Below are positions 1 to 8,156 of a stretch of 64,000 nt of DNA, piece by piece. The stretch spans positions 186,001-250,000 of the forward strand of contig NZ_GG697169.2 in assembly GCF_000161835.1 (NCBI RefSeq), in the 5' to 3' direction. Numbering within the stretch: position 1 is the stretch's first letter; each line of letters opens with the position of its first letter. Below the pieces are notes generated by a model. The model saw nothing but the letters and a program-made list of their open reading frames with translations. It had not been told where the DNA came from and ran no database searches. Both the position numbers and the translations under genes were made by a program. This stretch comes from Thalassobium sp. R2A62. Its GTDB lineage: Bacteria; Pseudomonadota; Alphaproteobacteria; Rhodobacterales; Rhodobacteraceae.

Positions 1-35
1 TGTAGAGACTGGTTCGCATTGGTCTGACACCACCC
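1..35 (+). mobile_element. Right terminal scar of an IS6-family element
   Basis: The first 35 bases match the right end of the intact IS6 element ending at 19277: both carry gagac, a gttcg block and the terminal ggtctgacaccaccc. The transposase itself would lie left of the window, so only the end is visible. Confidence 0.7.
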
Positions 36-427
36 GAGTAGGTCCTGTTCGCGCTAGATTGATGAAAAACGCGGCGACTGCAGAATTGTTAGAGTATCTG
101 TCTGGTTGATCTCGATTGATTGCCTTTGAAATGCCGACCGCTGCGGAGCAGCATTTTTGCAAATGCAAACGTCTTCTTTGGGCCGTCCTTGCCTGTGACT
201 GTACGCCCCTGATGCAAAAATACTGCGACCGATCTAATGGCGGGAAGGAGCCGTTCGCTGCGGATGCGCGGTATCTACGGTGGTCTCGCGAAAGCTGCCG
301 TTCACCGAGTGGCCAAGCCCAAGAATGCTGCTGTCGATCTAATGGCCGCGAAGAGCCCATAGCGGACCCGCTTTGGTATGCCTGCGTTCCCGTTAGATGC
401 TGTAGACTTGATGATATCGATGGTTCC
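36..427. other. Non-coding relic region with two degenerate repeat units
   Basis: No credible gene is seen. Two units starting gatctaatggc (about 232 and 335), each followed by a purine-rich stretch and a gcgg block, resemble decayed intergenic repeats. Similar gcggac/gaatgtcggc pieces occur near 3546-3610, 5350-5395 and 52543-52610. Confidence 0.4.
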
Positions 428-1015
428 TCAATTCGGTGCCAAAAGCGCCGCCTCAGCAAGACGCCCAATCTGGCTCTCGTAATCCCTTTGGGACCAGCCA
501 CAGTCGCGGACCAGCTGTTCCCAATTTTCAACCGATAAGAGCGACCACAGCAGATCGGTTGCAACGTCCTCGTTTAGGTCGGACCTTAGCATCTTGTCCG
601 CGGCTAAAGCCTGAACTGCGGCCGCGCACCCGTGCCTGACGGCTTGCATCCGGTCATCCCACGCCGCAGCGGCCTCAGCATCGTTGGCGCGCATGGCGCG
701 CAGGGCGACGGACATGCCGTAGATCTCAGGAATATAGCCGCTCCAGGCGTTGATGAAAGCTGTCAGTCGCTCATGGCCAGAGATTGCCGCCCTGCTTGCG
801 GCCAATCGCGCATCAACGTTCTTGACGGAATCGATGCGGCGAGTTGTGGCGACGAGAAGCTCTGCCCGCGTTGGAAAATGTAGGTAGAGCGCCTGACGGC
901 TAATGCCGACCGCCTTGGCGATATCAGACATACGAACTTTTTTATCGCCTGATTCCAATAGTTTCCAAGTGAAATCGAGGATGCGGGCGCGGGTATCGGA
1001 TGAATTTCTTGACAT
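428..1015 (-). CDS. TetR/AcrR-family transcriptional regulator
   Basis: A 195-residue protein with an N-terminal TetR helix-turn-helix (about residues 25-47, including AVGISRQALYLHFPTR) and a helical C-terminal ligand domain rich in Ala and Leu. TetR proteins are dimeric repressors released by small ligands. It is divergent from an NAD(P)-binding protein and a DUF1772 protein across a gap of under 90 bp, so it probably represses that pair and itself. The length is normal and no lesion is seen. The ligand cannot be predicted. Confidence 0.88.
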   Translation of the reverse strand: MSRNSSDTRARILDFTWKLLESGDKKVRMSDIAKAVGISRQALYLHFPTRAELLVATTRRIDSVKNVDARLAASRAAISGHERLTAFINAWSGYIPEIYGMSVALRAMRANDAEAAAAWDDRMQAVRHGCAAAVQALAADKMLRSDLNEDVATDLLWSLLSVENWEQLVRDCGWSQRDYESQIGRLAEAALLAPN

Positions 1016-1102
1016 GGTGTCAAGTTAACGATTATCGATGGCAAGTCAACTTTACACTGTGTCAAGCAATTGATCGGTAACAACCTCGAAAGGAAAGCCA
1101 CA
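1016..1102. promoter_or_regulatory. Divergent promoter/operator region of the TetR gene and NAD(P)-binding operon
   Basis: This 87-bp gap holds related half-site-like words: gtgtcaagttaac (about 1018), caagtcaact (about 1042) and gtgtcaagca (about 1059). They could form TetR operators overlapping both promoters. The assignment rests only on position and repeated words. Confidence 0.4.
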
Positions 1103-1732
1103 ATGAAAGTCATCGTATTTGGAGCCACCGGGACCGTTGGGCGTCTCGCTGTTGAAAACCTACTGAAGTCGGGCCACAGAGTTACCGCTTTTGCTCGCTC
1201 GCCCCAAAAACTGAACCTGAATGATCCAAAGCTGCGTCTGATTGCGGGCGATGCGATGAAACGCTCCGACGTGTCAGATGCTGTTGCAGGGCACGACGCT
1301 GTTGTTGTCACCCTTGGTGCAGGCATGTCACGAAAGAGCACGATCCGCTCGCAAGGCACGATGAACGTGATCAAGGCGATGCATGACCACAGTATCCGCC
1401 GGCTGATCGTGCAATCCACATTGGGCGCTCGCGATAGCTGGCCCACATTGAATTTTTGGTGGAAACGCGTCATGTTTGGTGCTCTGCTAGCCCCTGTCTT
1501 CCGCGACCACGAATTGCAGGAACAACTTGTTGAAGCCAGCGGTCTGGATTGGACTACTGTTCGCCCCGGTGCCTTCACCGACAAAGCAACGTCGCGCCCA
1601 GTGATCGAGGATGTGCCCAATACGGCCCGTGGCCTTGATCTGAAAATCGCACGTAGTGAATTGGCCAGGTTCCTGACCCGTCAGCTATCTGACCGCAAAT
1701 ACATCGGTCGCGCTGTCGGCCTATCAAGCTAG
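1103..1732 (+). CDS. NAD(P)-binding (atypical SDR / NmrA-like) protein
   Basis: A 209-residue Rossmann protein with the dinucleotide motif GATGTVG at residues 7-13. It resembles atypical short-chain dehydrogenases of the NAD(P)H-binding family (YwnB/BVR-B-like), often annotated as flavin reductase-like or NmrA-like sensors. The ATG at 1103 was chosen because AGGAAAG lies just upstream; an in-frame ATG at 1070 lacks such a site. It is probably co-transcribed with the DUF1772 gene 10 bp downstream and controlled by the divergent TetR regulator. The substrate is unknown. Confidence 0.8.
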   Translation: MKVIVFGATGTVGRLAVENLLKSGHRVTAFARSPQKLNLNDPKLRLIAGDAMKRSDVSDAVAGHDAVVVTLGAGMSRKSTIRSQGTMNVIKAMHDHSIRRLIVQSTLGARDSWPTLNFWWKRVMFGALLAPVFRDHELQEQLVEASGLDWTTVRPGAFTDKATSRPVIEDVPNTARGLDLKIARSELARFLTRQLSDRKYIGRAVGLSS

Positions 1733-1742
1733 GGGGCAGAAA

Positions 1743-2213
1743 ATGGAATGGGTTTTGATGATTGCAGGAGGCGCGGCTGCATTAGTTGCTGGCGTTTTCT
1801 TCGGGTTTTCCGATTTCATCATGCGAGGACTCATCCGAGCCCCCGCATCTCAAGGAGCAGCAGGCATGATCGCGCTAAACCGCACAGTCTATCGGTCCGT
1901 TTTTATGGTGCTGCTTCTGGGTTTGGTGCCAGTATCGGTTGCACTGGGATTGTGGGCGTTCTGGCAATTTGACGGTGCCGGACGGGCGCTGACCCTTGCA
2001 GGAGGCGTCGCATATTTGGTTGGTGTCCTTGCCGTGACCGGATTGGGCAATATCCCGATGAACGTGCGCCTCGACGCCATGGACGGCCAGCCTGACGAAA
2101 CTGCTAACTGCTGGCCCCGCTATGTGCAGCGATGGACACGGCTGAACCACTCAAGAACCACCGGTTCGGCACTGGCGGCACTTTGCTGGCTGGCCGCGGC
2201 ACACATAGTTTGA
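1743..2213 (+). CDS. DUF1772 (anthrone oxygenase-like) membrane protein
   Basis: A 156-residue integral membrane protein with about four hydrophobic segments (near residues 1-25, 50-75, 83-105 and 137-155). The pattern, including LNRTVYRS after the first helix and GNIPMNVRLD before the last, fits DUF1772, a family that includes fungal anthrone oxygenases but is mostly uncharacterised in bacteria. It follows the NAD(P)-binding gene by 10 bp, so the two form an operon. The reaction is unknown. Confidence 0.72.
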   Translation: MEWVLMIAGGAAALVAGVFFGFSDFIMRGLIRAPASQGAAGMIALNRTVYRSVFMVLLLGLVPVSVALGLWAFWQFDGAGRALTLAGGVAYLVGVLAVTGLGNIPMNVRLDAMDGQPDETANCWPRYVQRWTRLNHSRTTGSALAALCWLAAAHIV

Positions 2214-2264
2214 GGCGGGGCGATAGTGGTCTATGATTCAACTGACGTGTAGATAAGGCATGTG

Positions 2265-2639
2265 TCAGCCCGAGAGCACGACTGCCGCAGCCAAACCAAG
2301 CATGACTGAGTTAATTGGCCCCCAAAGCAGTCTTTCCGGCCGTGATGGGGTGATCCAGTTCACCACCGTGGAAGCAGTTTGCAGAACCAGGGCGACCCAA
2401 CCTGTCCAGTCGGGCCAATTTGGCCGAGCACCTGCCGCCGAACCGATGGCGAGAGCCATCAAGAGCAAGATGATTATCGAGACCAACGCGGCGGCTCGAC
2501 CGGCAATCGGTAGCTTGCCCTGAAATCTGCCGCCCTGCGTCAAGTGCCCCCAAGGCGCGCCAGCCACGATCGCTATCTGGAAGGAGATCGCACCGATACA
2601 TGCTGCAATGAAGAGAACGGCAAGGCTGTCGACTGTCAT
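2265..2639 (-). CDS. Small four-helix membrane protein, function unknown
   Basis: A 124-residue hydrophobic protein with about four predicted membrane segments (residues 5-27, 46-68, 78-95 and 103-123) and a Trp/Pro-rich loop, RPNWPDWTGW. It converges on the DUF1772 gene. The regular hydrophobic periodicity supports coding on this strand. I do not recognise a characterised family. Confidence 0.6.
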   Translation of the reverse strand: MTVDSLAVLFIAACIGAISFQIAIVAGAPWGHLTQGGRFQGKLPIAGRAAALVSIIILLLMALAIGSAAGARPNWPDWTGWVALVLQTASTVVNWITPSRPERLLWGPINSVMLGLAAAVVLSG

Positions 2640-2742
2640 GATTTCTATCCAATCATGTGCCTAGGTTTAGATCAAGTTCAGGACCGCGCAGATTGATGAC
2701 GGTTTTGTGTAACCTGAACGGACCTGCGGGACACTTGTCAGG

Positions 2743-3086
2743 TTACTGTAGCTTGTCTCTGAGAGCTTCGTAACGGGTCTGGCCATTGTGTGCGCCGTGA
2801 GGTCTGGAGAAGTTGTAGAACTGCTCCCATTGTTCCAGCTTGACCTCTAGGTCGACGTCACCTTTGTAACTGAGGAGCTGGTAGAATTCCTGCTGATCGG
2901 AGGGGTGTGATCGCTCGACCTTGCCGTTCAACTGTGGTGTGCCGCGCTTGATGTATGCATACCTGATCCCGAGATCTACGACATGCCAATGGAATTTGGC
3001 CTGAAACTCATGACCATTATCCGTGCGCACCTCGCGAATGCGGAAAGGGAACTTTTCGATGATATGATCAATGAAGTTGATGGCGT
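2743..3086 (-). pseudogene. IS481-family transposase, C-terminal remnant
   Basis: The minus strand encodes the C-terminal part of an rve-fold transposase: the RTDNGHEF block with the second catalytic Asp, then LNGKVERSH with the Glu, and the tail PHGAHNGQTRYEALRDKLQ. The N-terminal half is missing because an IS3 element end (TGAGCCTCCCCC) begins at 3087. A copy of the same tail survives near 27890-27975. Non-functional. Confidence 0.75.
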
Positions 3087-3480
3087 TGAGCCTCCCCCTT
3101 TGAAGTGGTTCGCGCCTATAGCTAGGAAAGCGGAGGACCATAGATGGCAATTAAGAGACCCAAGCCCGAAGAGATTGTCGTGAAGTTACGGCAGGTTGAA
3201 GTTCTGATGGGGCAAGGCATGCCCCGGATTGATGCAATCAGGCAAATCAGCGTGACGGAACAAACTTATTACCGTTGGAAGAAGAAGTATGGCTGAATGG
3301 GCACGGAACAACTCAAGGAACTTAAGCGCCTTCAGAAAGAGAACGAACGTCTTCGGCGTGCAGTTTCCGACCTGACATTGGACAAGTTGATCTTAAGGGA
3401 GGCCGCATCGGGAAACTTCTGAGCCCCTCGCACCGACGTGCCTGCATTGACCAGGTGCGCAGTCGGTTCGAGTTGTCGGC
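3087..3480 (+). pseudogene. IS3-family element remnant (type A): left end and orfA with internal stop
   Basis: It starts with the left inverted repeat TGAGCCTCCCCCTTTGAAGT shared with full copies at 23584 and 51000, then encodes orfA from 3144. orfA is interrupted by TGA at about 3294, just after the YRWKKKYG block. The sequence diverges after the start of orfB, at about 3480. It lacks the 36-bp net insertion found in the two full copies at this point, so it shows the ancestral length. From about 3480 to 3642 I see only degenerate intergenic sequence. Confidence 0.75.
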
Positions 3481-3642
3481 GGAAGAGTACGCGGCTCAGA
3501 AGGCTTCGGGTGGCGAAGTCTAGCTATTAGAGCTGGAACAAACCGAAAGCGGACCTTCAATGCACATCGCAAGAGCGTCTGCCTTGCGGACGAAGAGGGC
3601 TTTCGCTGCGGCTGCACCAAGGGCGGCTTTCTAGCTTCGGTC

Positions 3643-4515
3643 TCAACGCGATGATCGGTCGTTCTTAATAAACTTTAAGACAGCTTGCACCTTTGCGGAA
3701 CGGTGCAAATTGGTGTGCGTCACGAGCCAAAGCGGGACCACCCAATCTGGTTTCGGCGCAAGCACCTCGACCAAATCGGCGCGTTTTTGCGCGAATATCT
3801 CAGGGTGAAATCCGATCCCCATTCCTGCAAATAGCGCTTGATCCGCAACGCCCTGGTTTGAGCTGATCAAGGATTTGCTCGACTGGGGAACGTTGCGTTT
3901 GATCCACGCGGTGAAAGGAAAGTTGGCGTTGGCTGTCTCCCAGCAGACAAACTTGTGTTCTTTGTAGTCGTCCTTCGATTGTGGCACACCGCGACGCGCC
4001 ACATAGCTTTGATGCGCATAGAGGCCCAGTTTTAGATCCATGTAAGGTTGCACAACATTGTCCGGTTGATCTGGTTTCGGACCCGACCGAATGGCCACAT
4101 GGGCTTCGCCATATTCCAGTTTGAGCAGGGCCGCGCTTGCGACGAACTTGATTACCGTGTTCGGGTTTTCCTCCTGAAACCTCTTGATTGCAGGCAACAC
4201 AAGCGGGGCAATGCGCTCAAGCGCTGTTACGATGAGATCGCCGCTAATACGGGCGGAACGGCCCCGTGTTCGCCCGGCCAGTTGATCAAACTGTTCTTCA
4301 GTGGCCTGCGCGACCCGTAAGAGATCCAGACCGACTTCGGTGGGCACATACCCAGTTTTGTGACGCAGAAAAATCTTCGCGCCGAGTTCGGCTTCCAAGT
4401 TGTCAATATGTCGGATCACCGTTGCCCGGTGTACCCCCAGAAGGTCAGCGGCAGCGCTCACTGTCCCAAGGCGGGCGACCTGGTAGGCGGTCTTGATCTC
4501 AGTCCATTTATCCAT
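3643..4515 (-). CDS. LysR-family transcriptional regulator
   Basis: A 290-residue LysR protein with an N-terminal winged helix (GTVSAAADLLGVHRATVIRH, about residues 17-36) followed by a periplasmic-binding-type effector domain. The ATG at 4515 (MDKWTEIK) is preferred over a GTG five codons upstream because LysR proteins usually begin close to the helix-turn-helix. It is divergent from the membrane-protein gene at 4659, a common arrangement for a LysR target. No effector can be named. Confidence 0.87.
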   Translation of the reverse strand: MDKWTEIKTAYQVARLGTVSAAADLLGVHRATVIRHIDNLEAELGAKIFLRHKTGYVPTEVGLDLLRVAQATEEQFDQLAGRTRGRSARISGDLIVTALERIAPLVLPAIKRFQEENPNTVIKFVASAALLKLEYGEAHVAIRSGPKPDQPDNVVQPYMDLKLGLYAHQSYVARRGVPQSKDDYKEHKFVCWETANANFPFTAWIKRNVPQSSKSLISSNQGVADQALFAGMGIGFHPEIFAQKRADLVEVLAPKPDWVVPLWLVTHTNLHRSAKVQAVLKFIKNDRSSR

Positions 4516-4658
4516 TGTGTATGATGTCACTTTTTCGCACGTATAATGAGCATTTTAGCAACTATATCTTCTTTTTGCTGCATGAGACAAGCAGCCGACG
4601 ACAAAAAAGTCTACCGACTGCAAGCTCAACGCCGCGGCTCCAAAGAAAGAACAGTATC

Positions 4659-5090
4659 ATGACGACGCATTTCCCCCGTTACTTCAAATTCATTCTCATT
4701 ATAGCCGCTTGGCAAACCTACCGTGTCGTTGGCGCGGTGGGCTGGGGTGACCTCCATTTGTCCGGCGGGGATGTGTTTCCCAACGCATGGGTTATCCCGT
4801 TATGGCAAGACACCGCCACGGGCCTCCTTGCGCCGTTAATTGTTTTCATGATGGCCAAGCGCCCATCTGTGCTCAGTTATGCACTTGGGGTTTCATTTTT
4901 CATATTCGGAATTGTGGATTTCACCAATGGCTTGGTCGTCGAAGCGCTTTACCCAGCAAATGTTCCGTCAAACGCACCATCTTCAGCTCTCACGGCCTGG
5001 CTCGTTTTCAACATGGTGCTTGAAATTGTAGCGCTTGCCTTCCTGCTGACCCCCAACATTCGCCGCTACTTCACTGAGGCCGACGGCTAA
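4659..5090 (+). CDS. Four-helix membrane protein, probable LysR target
   Basis: A 143-residue hydrophobic protein with about four membrane segments (residues 8-30, 45-65, 70-92 and 112-132). The frame is open further upstream, but the ATG at 4659 (MTTHFPRY) starts the hydrophobic protein; the region before it is AT-rich and promoter-like. It is divergent from the LysR gene. I do not recognise a characterised family. Confidence 0.62.
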   Translation: MTTHFPRYFKFILIIAAWQTYRVVGAVGWGDLHLSGGDVFPNAWVIPLWQDTATGLLAPLIVFMMAKRPSVLSYALGVSFFIFGIVDFTNGLVVEALYPANVPSNAPSSALTAWLVFNMVLEIVALAFLLTPNIRRYFTEADG

Positions 5091-5110
5091 GCGGGGTCGA
5101 GTTCCAAACA

Positions 5111-5153
5111 ATCCCCTAATGCTAGAAAGTGGATTTTGCTAGCATTAGGGGAT
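5111..5153. repeat. Perfect 15-bp inverted repeat (large hairpin)
   Basis: atcccctaatgctag (5111-5125) is perfectly inverted as ctagcattaggggat (5139-5153) around a 13-base loop. It lies 20 bp after the stop of the membrane-protein gene, so it could act as a terminator, but no T-tract follows. It may instead be abutting ends of a lost IS, since decayed sequence follows it. Confidence 0.6.
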
Positions 5154-5603
5154 CTGGAGAATCGTTTTCGGCGCATTGATTTGCATCTTCTTCAAGACAT
5201 AGGCCGCGACCAAGAACGCCATGTTCGGCATGCTCAACTGACCAAGTTGGCAATCCCGTCGGATCCGATCCGGAAGCCGGGAGCGGCTCCGGCTGCCCCC
5301 TCCTTTGACCAATCCGGACATTTGTGGAGCGCGCAGCATCAGTCACTTTGGGCTCTCAACGGCCATTCGCTGCGTCACGTATGAATGTCGGCTCTAGAAT
5401 AACAGTCTCCACACATACTGATCGTCATGCATAAAGCACACCGCAGCGCAGGGGGGCAAGTCCGCTGTAGGGAGGGCCACCGCGGGCAGGTGCAAAAAGC
5501 TTTCGGGTGACGCTGGTGACGCTTTTTCTTACTGCGCTCTCTATTCAAAAAAACATGGTTTCTAATGAATATATTTTTTCACCATAGGCCGTGCAGTAGA
5601 AAT
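5154..5603. other. Non-coding relic region with terminator-like hairpin
   Basis: No credible complete gene. The minus strand near 5145-5240 reads MPNMAFLVAAYVLKKM, which could be the tail of a lost protein. At 5494-5500 and 5521-5527 aaaaagc pairs with gcttttt around two direct GGTGACGCT copies (5506-5523), giving a terminator-like hairpin followed by pyrimidines. Confidence 0.4.
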
Positions 5604-5639
5604 ATGCGTCACATGCGTCACATGCGTCACATGCGTCAC
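5604..5639. repeat. Four perfect tandem ATGCGTCAC repeats (iteron-like)
   Basis: Four head-to-tail copies of the 9-mer ATGCGTCAC lie directly after the stop of the P4-type primase gene, with related inverted words GGTGACGCT twice at 5506-5523. Short direct repeats next to a replication helicase gene are typical of iterons, so this may be a relic phage or plasmid origin. Confidence 0.6.
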
Positions 5640-5644
5640 CAGCG

Positions 5645-6532
5645 TCATAGAAAGACAGACACCCTCGCTGGCACACGCAGGCCAGTCACGTATCGGGCGG
5701 TTTTGTCCCTCCTGTGTCCAAAGCCCAGCCGAGTAAGCCGATCCCTCAGGCCTCTTTGGCTCATCGTTTGTTTGATGCCGTTCCCCTGCGCCCAGTTCAA
5801 ATATGCCTCAAAGACCTTAGAAGCCTTCGAGCAAGCATCGGGATCGCGCTTGCAAACATCATCCACAAACTGCGCAACCTGATCGGCCTCTAAACGCCAC
5901 TCCTGCTTCGCGGTTTCAGTTGAGCCGGGCTGCGTGAAGGCGCTGACAAGCGCGCTGTCGTATGCGTCGAGAGCCAAGTTGAGAATGCCGGGCAGTTCTG
6001 TCAGCAACTTGTCTTTGAGGAGCGGGTCCTGCTCTTCTTTTGTGAAGGTTCGATTGAATTGAAGGATGACTGCACGCCGAAACAATGCGTCCGAGAAGTC
6101 GCGAGTGCGAGGCATGTAGTTCGTCCCGAACCAACAAGTCGAGAAGGGTCGCAGCACAAACGGGTCACGGTGTTTGTGCTCTACTGTGGATGGTTCTCCA
6201 GATGTAATCCCCTTAAGCTCAGCGTCAGCAATCATCTCACCCTGTTTTAGCTCGGTCACGATGTTGGCGAGCTTTTTGTGCAGATGAGCCCGTTGGAATT
6301 TGTCTGAAAAGTTAGCTGGCTGTACGCCCGCAACATTTTTCTCGCCCACCAAGCCCTCTAAAATCGCCAGAAACACACTCTTGCCGTTTGCTCCTGGTCC
6401 GATCAGCATAACGAATAGTTCATGGCGGGCGTGGCTCATCAGAGTGTATCCCATCAGACAGAATAGACAGAATACCCTAAAGGTTATACTTAATCTCAAA
6501 TTGAGATTCTTCAGTTGTGTGCAGATGCGCAA
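5645..6532 (-). pseudogene. P4-type phage/plasmid primase-helicase, C-terminal part
   Basis: The recognisable part starts near GYTLMSHARHELF and continues through Walker A GPGANGKS, the region KLANIVTELKQGEMIADAEL and the conserved FGTNYMPRTRDFSDALFRR, which is the superfamily 3 helicase core of P4 alpha-like proteins. The first about 25 residues of the open frame (MRICTQLKNLN...) are not family-like, and the primase and D5-N domains are missing, so the gene is 5'-truncated. These proteins unwind DNA at the origin of phages or mobile plasmids. The tandem 9-mers immediately downstream support a replication module. Confidence 0.75.
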
Positions 6533-6559
6533 CTGAGGACCGGCTTAAGGGATTGAATC

Positions 6560-6780
6560 ATGTCGACGCCAGCACCCCAAAATGACCTTTATGAATATTT
6601 CCGAGACGGAACTGATCCGAATGGAAACGCAATTCCAGACATTACTGACTGGGATACGTCATCAGTGACGAGAATGTGGGGTATGTTCTCTCGTGCCGAC
6701 GCTTTCAATCAGGACATTGGAAGCTGGGACACGTCCTCTGTTACGAACATGAGGAGCTTGTTCTATAGAGCCGAAGCTTT
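6560..6780 (+). pseudogene. BspA-type DUF285 repeat protein, truncated
   Basis: An ATG-initiated frame encodes DUF285 surface-repeat motifs, [20 protein letters not shown] and a second copy [19 protein letters not shown]. The second repeat is cut at 6781 by the IS-end sequence TGTCTGACGTCAG, which supplies a stop within two codons. Full family members carry many more repeats and occur in secreted or surface proteins. Only about 1.5 repeats survive, so this is a fragment. Confidence 0.7.
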
Positions 6781-6793
6781 TGTCTGACGTCAG
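6781..6793 (+). repeat. Solo IS3-type end TGTCTGACGTCAG
   Basis: The sequence is identical to the left terminus of the complete IS3 element ending at 10683. It truncates the DUF285 gene, and the sequence beyond it is not IS interior, so it is a scar or a recombined end. Confidence 0.6.
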
Positions 6794-6890
6794 GCAGCTG
6801 GACGTCCATGCCGGTCAGTTGACGTATTATGCGGTTGGCAAGGCGTTGGGAATTGATGTTCTGTCCCCACAACTTGCACTGACGGCCTGA
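6789..6890 (+). pseudogene. C-terminal fragment of an unknown protein
   Basis: A 33-codon open stretch begins inside the IS end and reads VRQLDVHAGQLTYYAVGKAL, then ends in LSPQLALTA and TGA. It has coding character but no start and looks like the tail of a gene whose 5' part was removed at the IS end. Family not recognised. Confidence 0.4.
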
Positions 6891-6930
6891 AACGCAAAAG
6901 GCGGCCCTAGGTAGGTGCGGCCTTCGCGTT
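6891..6930. terminator. Bidirectional terminator-like hairpin
   Basis: AACGCAAAAGGCGGC (6891-6905) pairs imperfectly with GCGGCCTTCGCGTT (6917-6930). It sits between the fragment stop at 6890 and the convergent stop of the outer-membrane protein gene at 6947. Confidence 0.45.
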
Positions 6931-6946
6931 TCACATGCGGCGTTGC

Positions 6947-7570
6947 TTAGTTGAATTTCCAACCAATACGCAGAGAGATCACGTTGATGTCGTGTGTCAC
7001 GATGCCAGTTGTCACCGTTTCCTTCAGCTCAAGGTTAGACACCTCAAAACTAGCAAACATGCTGTCGGTGACCATATAATCAACACCCAGTCCATACGTC
7101 CCGCCGGCGACGCCGTATTCACCGGGGGCATTGCCGCCCCACGTGATTTCGGATCTACCATAGCCGAGGAACCCATAAACCAGCGCGTCGCCCAGCGCGT
7201 AACCTACACGAGTACGCAGTTCGATTCTGGTGCCCAGTTCACCCACAACGTTAATGTCGTCATGGCCTAACGAGCCCCCGGTAACGTTCAGCTCTCCACC
7301 ATATACAAGGTTGCTGCGCTGCCAGTTGTTACCACAAAAGCCGCCAATCGCGGTTTCGTCAACGTAGTCATAAGGGCTGCCGAAGGAATAACTTAGTGTT
7401 CCACCAGCGGAAGAATAGGACAAGCCACAATAGCTACCGGACCAGTCGGTCACGTTTGAGGTTGGGGGGATCGCAATGACCGGATCTGCGATTGCCAAAT
7501 CAATGTTGCCAGCGATTGCGCCGCTTGAAAGCATAGCAACAATGGACGCTGAGATGAGTGTCTGTTTCAT
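6947..7570 (-). CDS. Outer-membrane beta-barrel protein (OmpA/Omp25-like porin family)
   Basis: About 207 residues with a Sec signal peptide (MKQTLISASIVAMLSSGAIA) and then amphipathic beta strands rich in Gly, Tyr and Asn, with the alternating pattern and a terminal strand ending WKFN, typical of 8-stranded outer-membrane barrels. The ATG at 7570 is chosen because GGAGAG lies five bases upstream; a TTG four codons earlier is less likely. Two cysteines (YCGL, FCGN) are unusual for a barrel. It probably acts as a structural surface protein in the outer membrane. Confidence 0.78.
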   Translation of the reverse strand: MKQTLISASIVAMLSSGAIAGNIDLAIADPVIAIPPTSNVTDWSGSYCGLSYSSAGGTLSYSFGSPYDYVDETAIGGFCGNNWQRSNLVYGGELNVTGGSLGHDDINVVGELGTRIELRTRVGYALGDALVYGFLGYGRSEITWGGNAPGEYGVAGGTYGLGVDYMVTDSMFASFEVSNLELKETVTTGIVTHDINVISLRIGWKFN

Positions 7571-7886
7571 AGTGCTCTCCAAGCAAAACTTAATTGCGGT
7601 TTATGTATGCTAAGCGACCGGCCCATGACAGGATTAAATAATCCATGCCTTTAAACGCCTACTTATCGTGACAATAGCGTGGCAAGTCATAAGCCATGTC
7701 TGACGTCAACCCGTATGGGGAGGTGGCACCCGCCTTCGCCACAGGCTGAGACCCCTCACGCCAGACGCATGTGCTCAATCCGCTGGCATCGCAACCGAGG
7801 CTGACGCGGGGGAAAACTAGCGGTCTGTTGCAGCTTGTATCTGGGAGGGGCGTAAGGGGGGCTGACCACCAGATGCGCCCTGCTGA

Positions 7887-7947
7887 CCAGCCCTCACTAC
7901 ACCGCGACGTCTTACGGGCCTACACAGCGACGCCTACGCGCGCGGGG
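7887..7947 (+). repeat. 61-bp dispersed repeat, copy 1
   Basis: It includes ccagccctcact, cgcgacgtcttacgggcct and acacagcgacgc, and recurs in inverted orientation at 15372-15434 with only a few mismatches. Neither copy lies in a gene. Origin unknown. Confidence 0.75.
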
Positions 7948-8021
7948 CAACGTGGCCCCGCACAGCCCACCTAGCGGACATGTCCGACCCTTGTCAGCGC
8001 CCGATCCAGACGGACAGACAC

Positions 8022-8053
8022 GGACAACCCCTTATAGGGGTACCTAGTTGTCC
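8022..8053. repeat. Nested inverted repeat downstream of DMT transporter
   Basis: Outer arms ggacaac/gttgtcc and inner arms acccc/ggggt form a compact hairpin about 100 bp beyond the transporter stop (minus strand). It could terminate that transcript or be an element end. Confidence 0.4.
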
Positions 8054-8156
8054 GGTGGGGGAGATTAGGCGTTGGGGTGGCTGCTTGCGGCGTGGTGTCC
8101 TTGCTGTGTATTCCTAAAGTTACGCGATAACGTCTGTTTTGGGTCGCTCACGTCGG

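Larger units (their letters stand above)
7571..8156. other. Gene-free region with repeat debris
   Basis: About 590 bp without a credible gene. It holds the upstream region of the barrel gene, an IS-end-like word TGTCTGACGTCAACCC at 7698, a 61-bp repeat at 7887-7947 shared with 15372-15434, and a nested hairpin (ggacaac at 8022-8028 with gttgtcc at 8047-8053, acccc with ggggt inside). Confidence 0.5.

Noticed and set aside
763-1620. A 285-codon minus-strand frame across the TetR gene and the NAD(P)-binding gene
   Set aside because: It overlaps two well-supported genes, has low-complexity Ser/Arg/Pro composition and resembles no family; it is a shadow frame.
5604-5639. CRISPR array
   Set aside because: Units are only 9 bp and directly adjacent with no spacers, and no cas gene is present; iteron-like repeats fit better.
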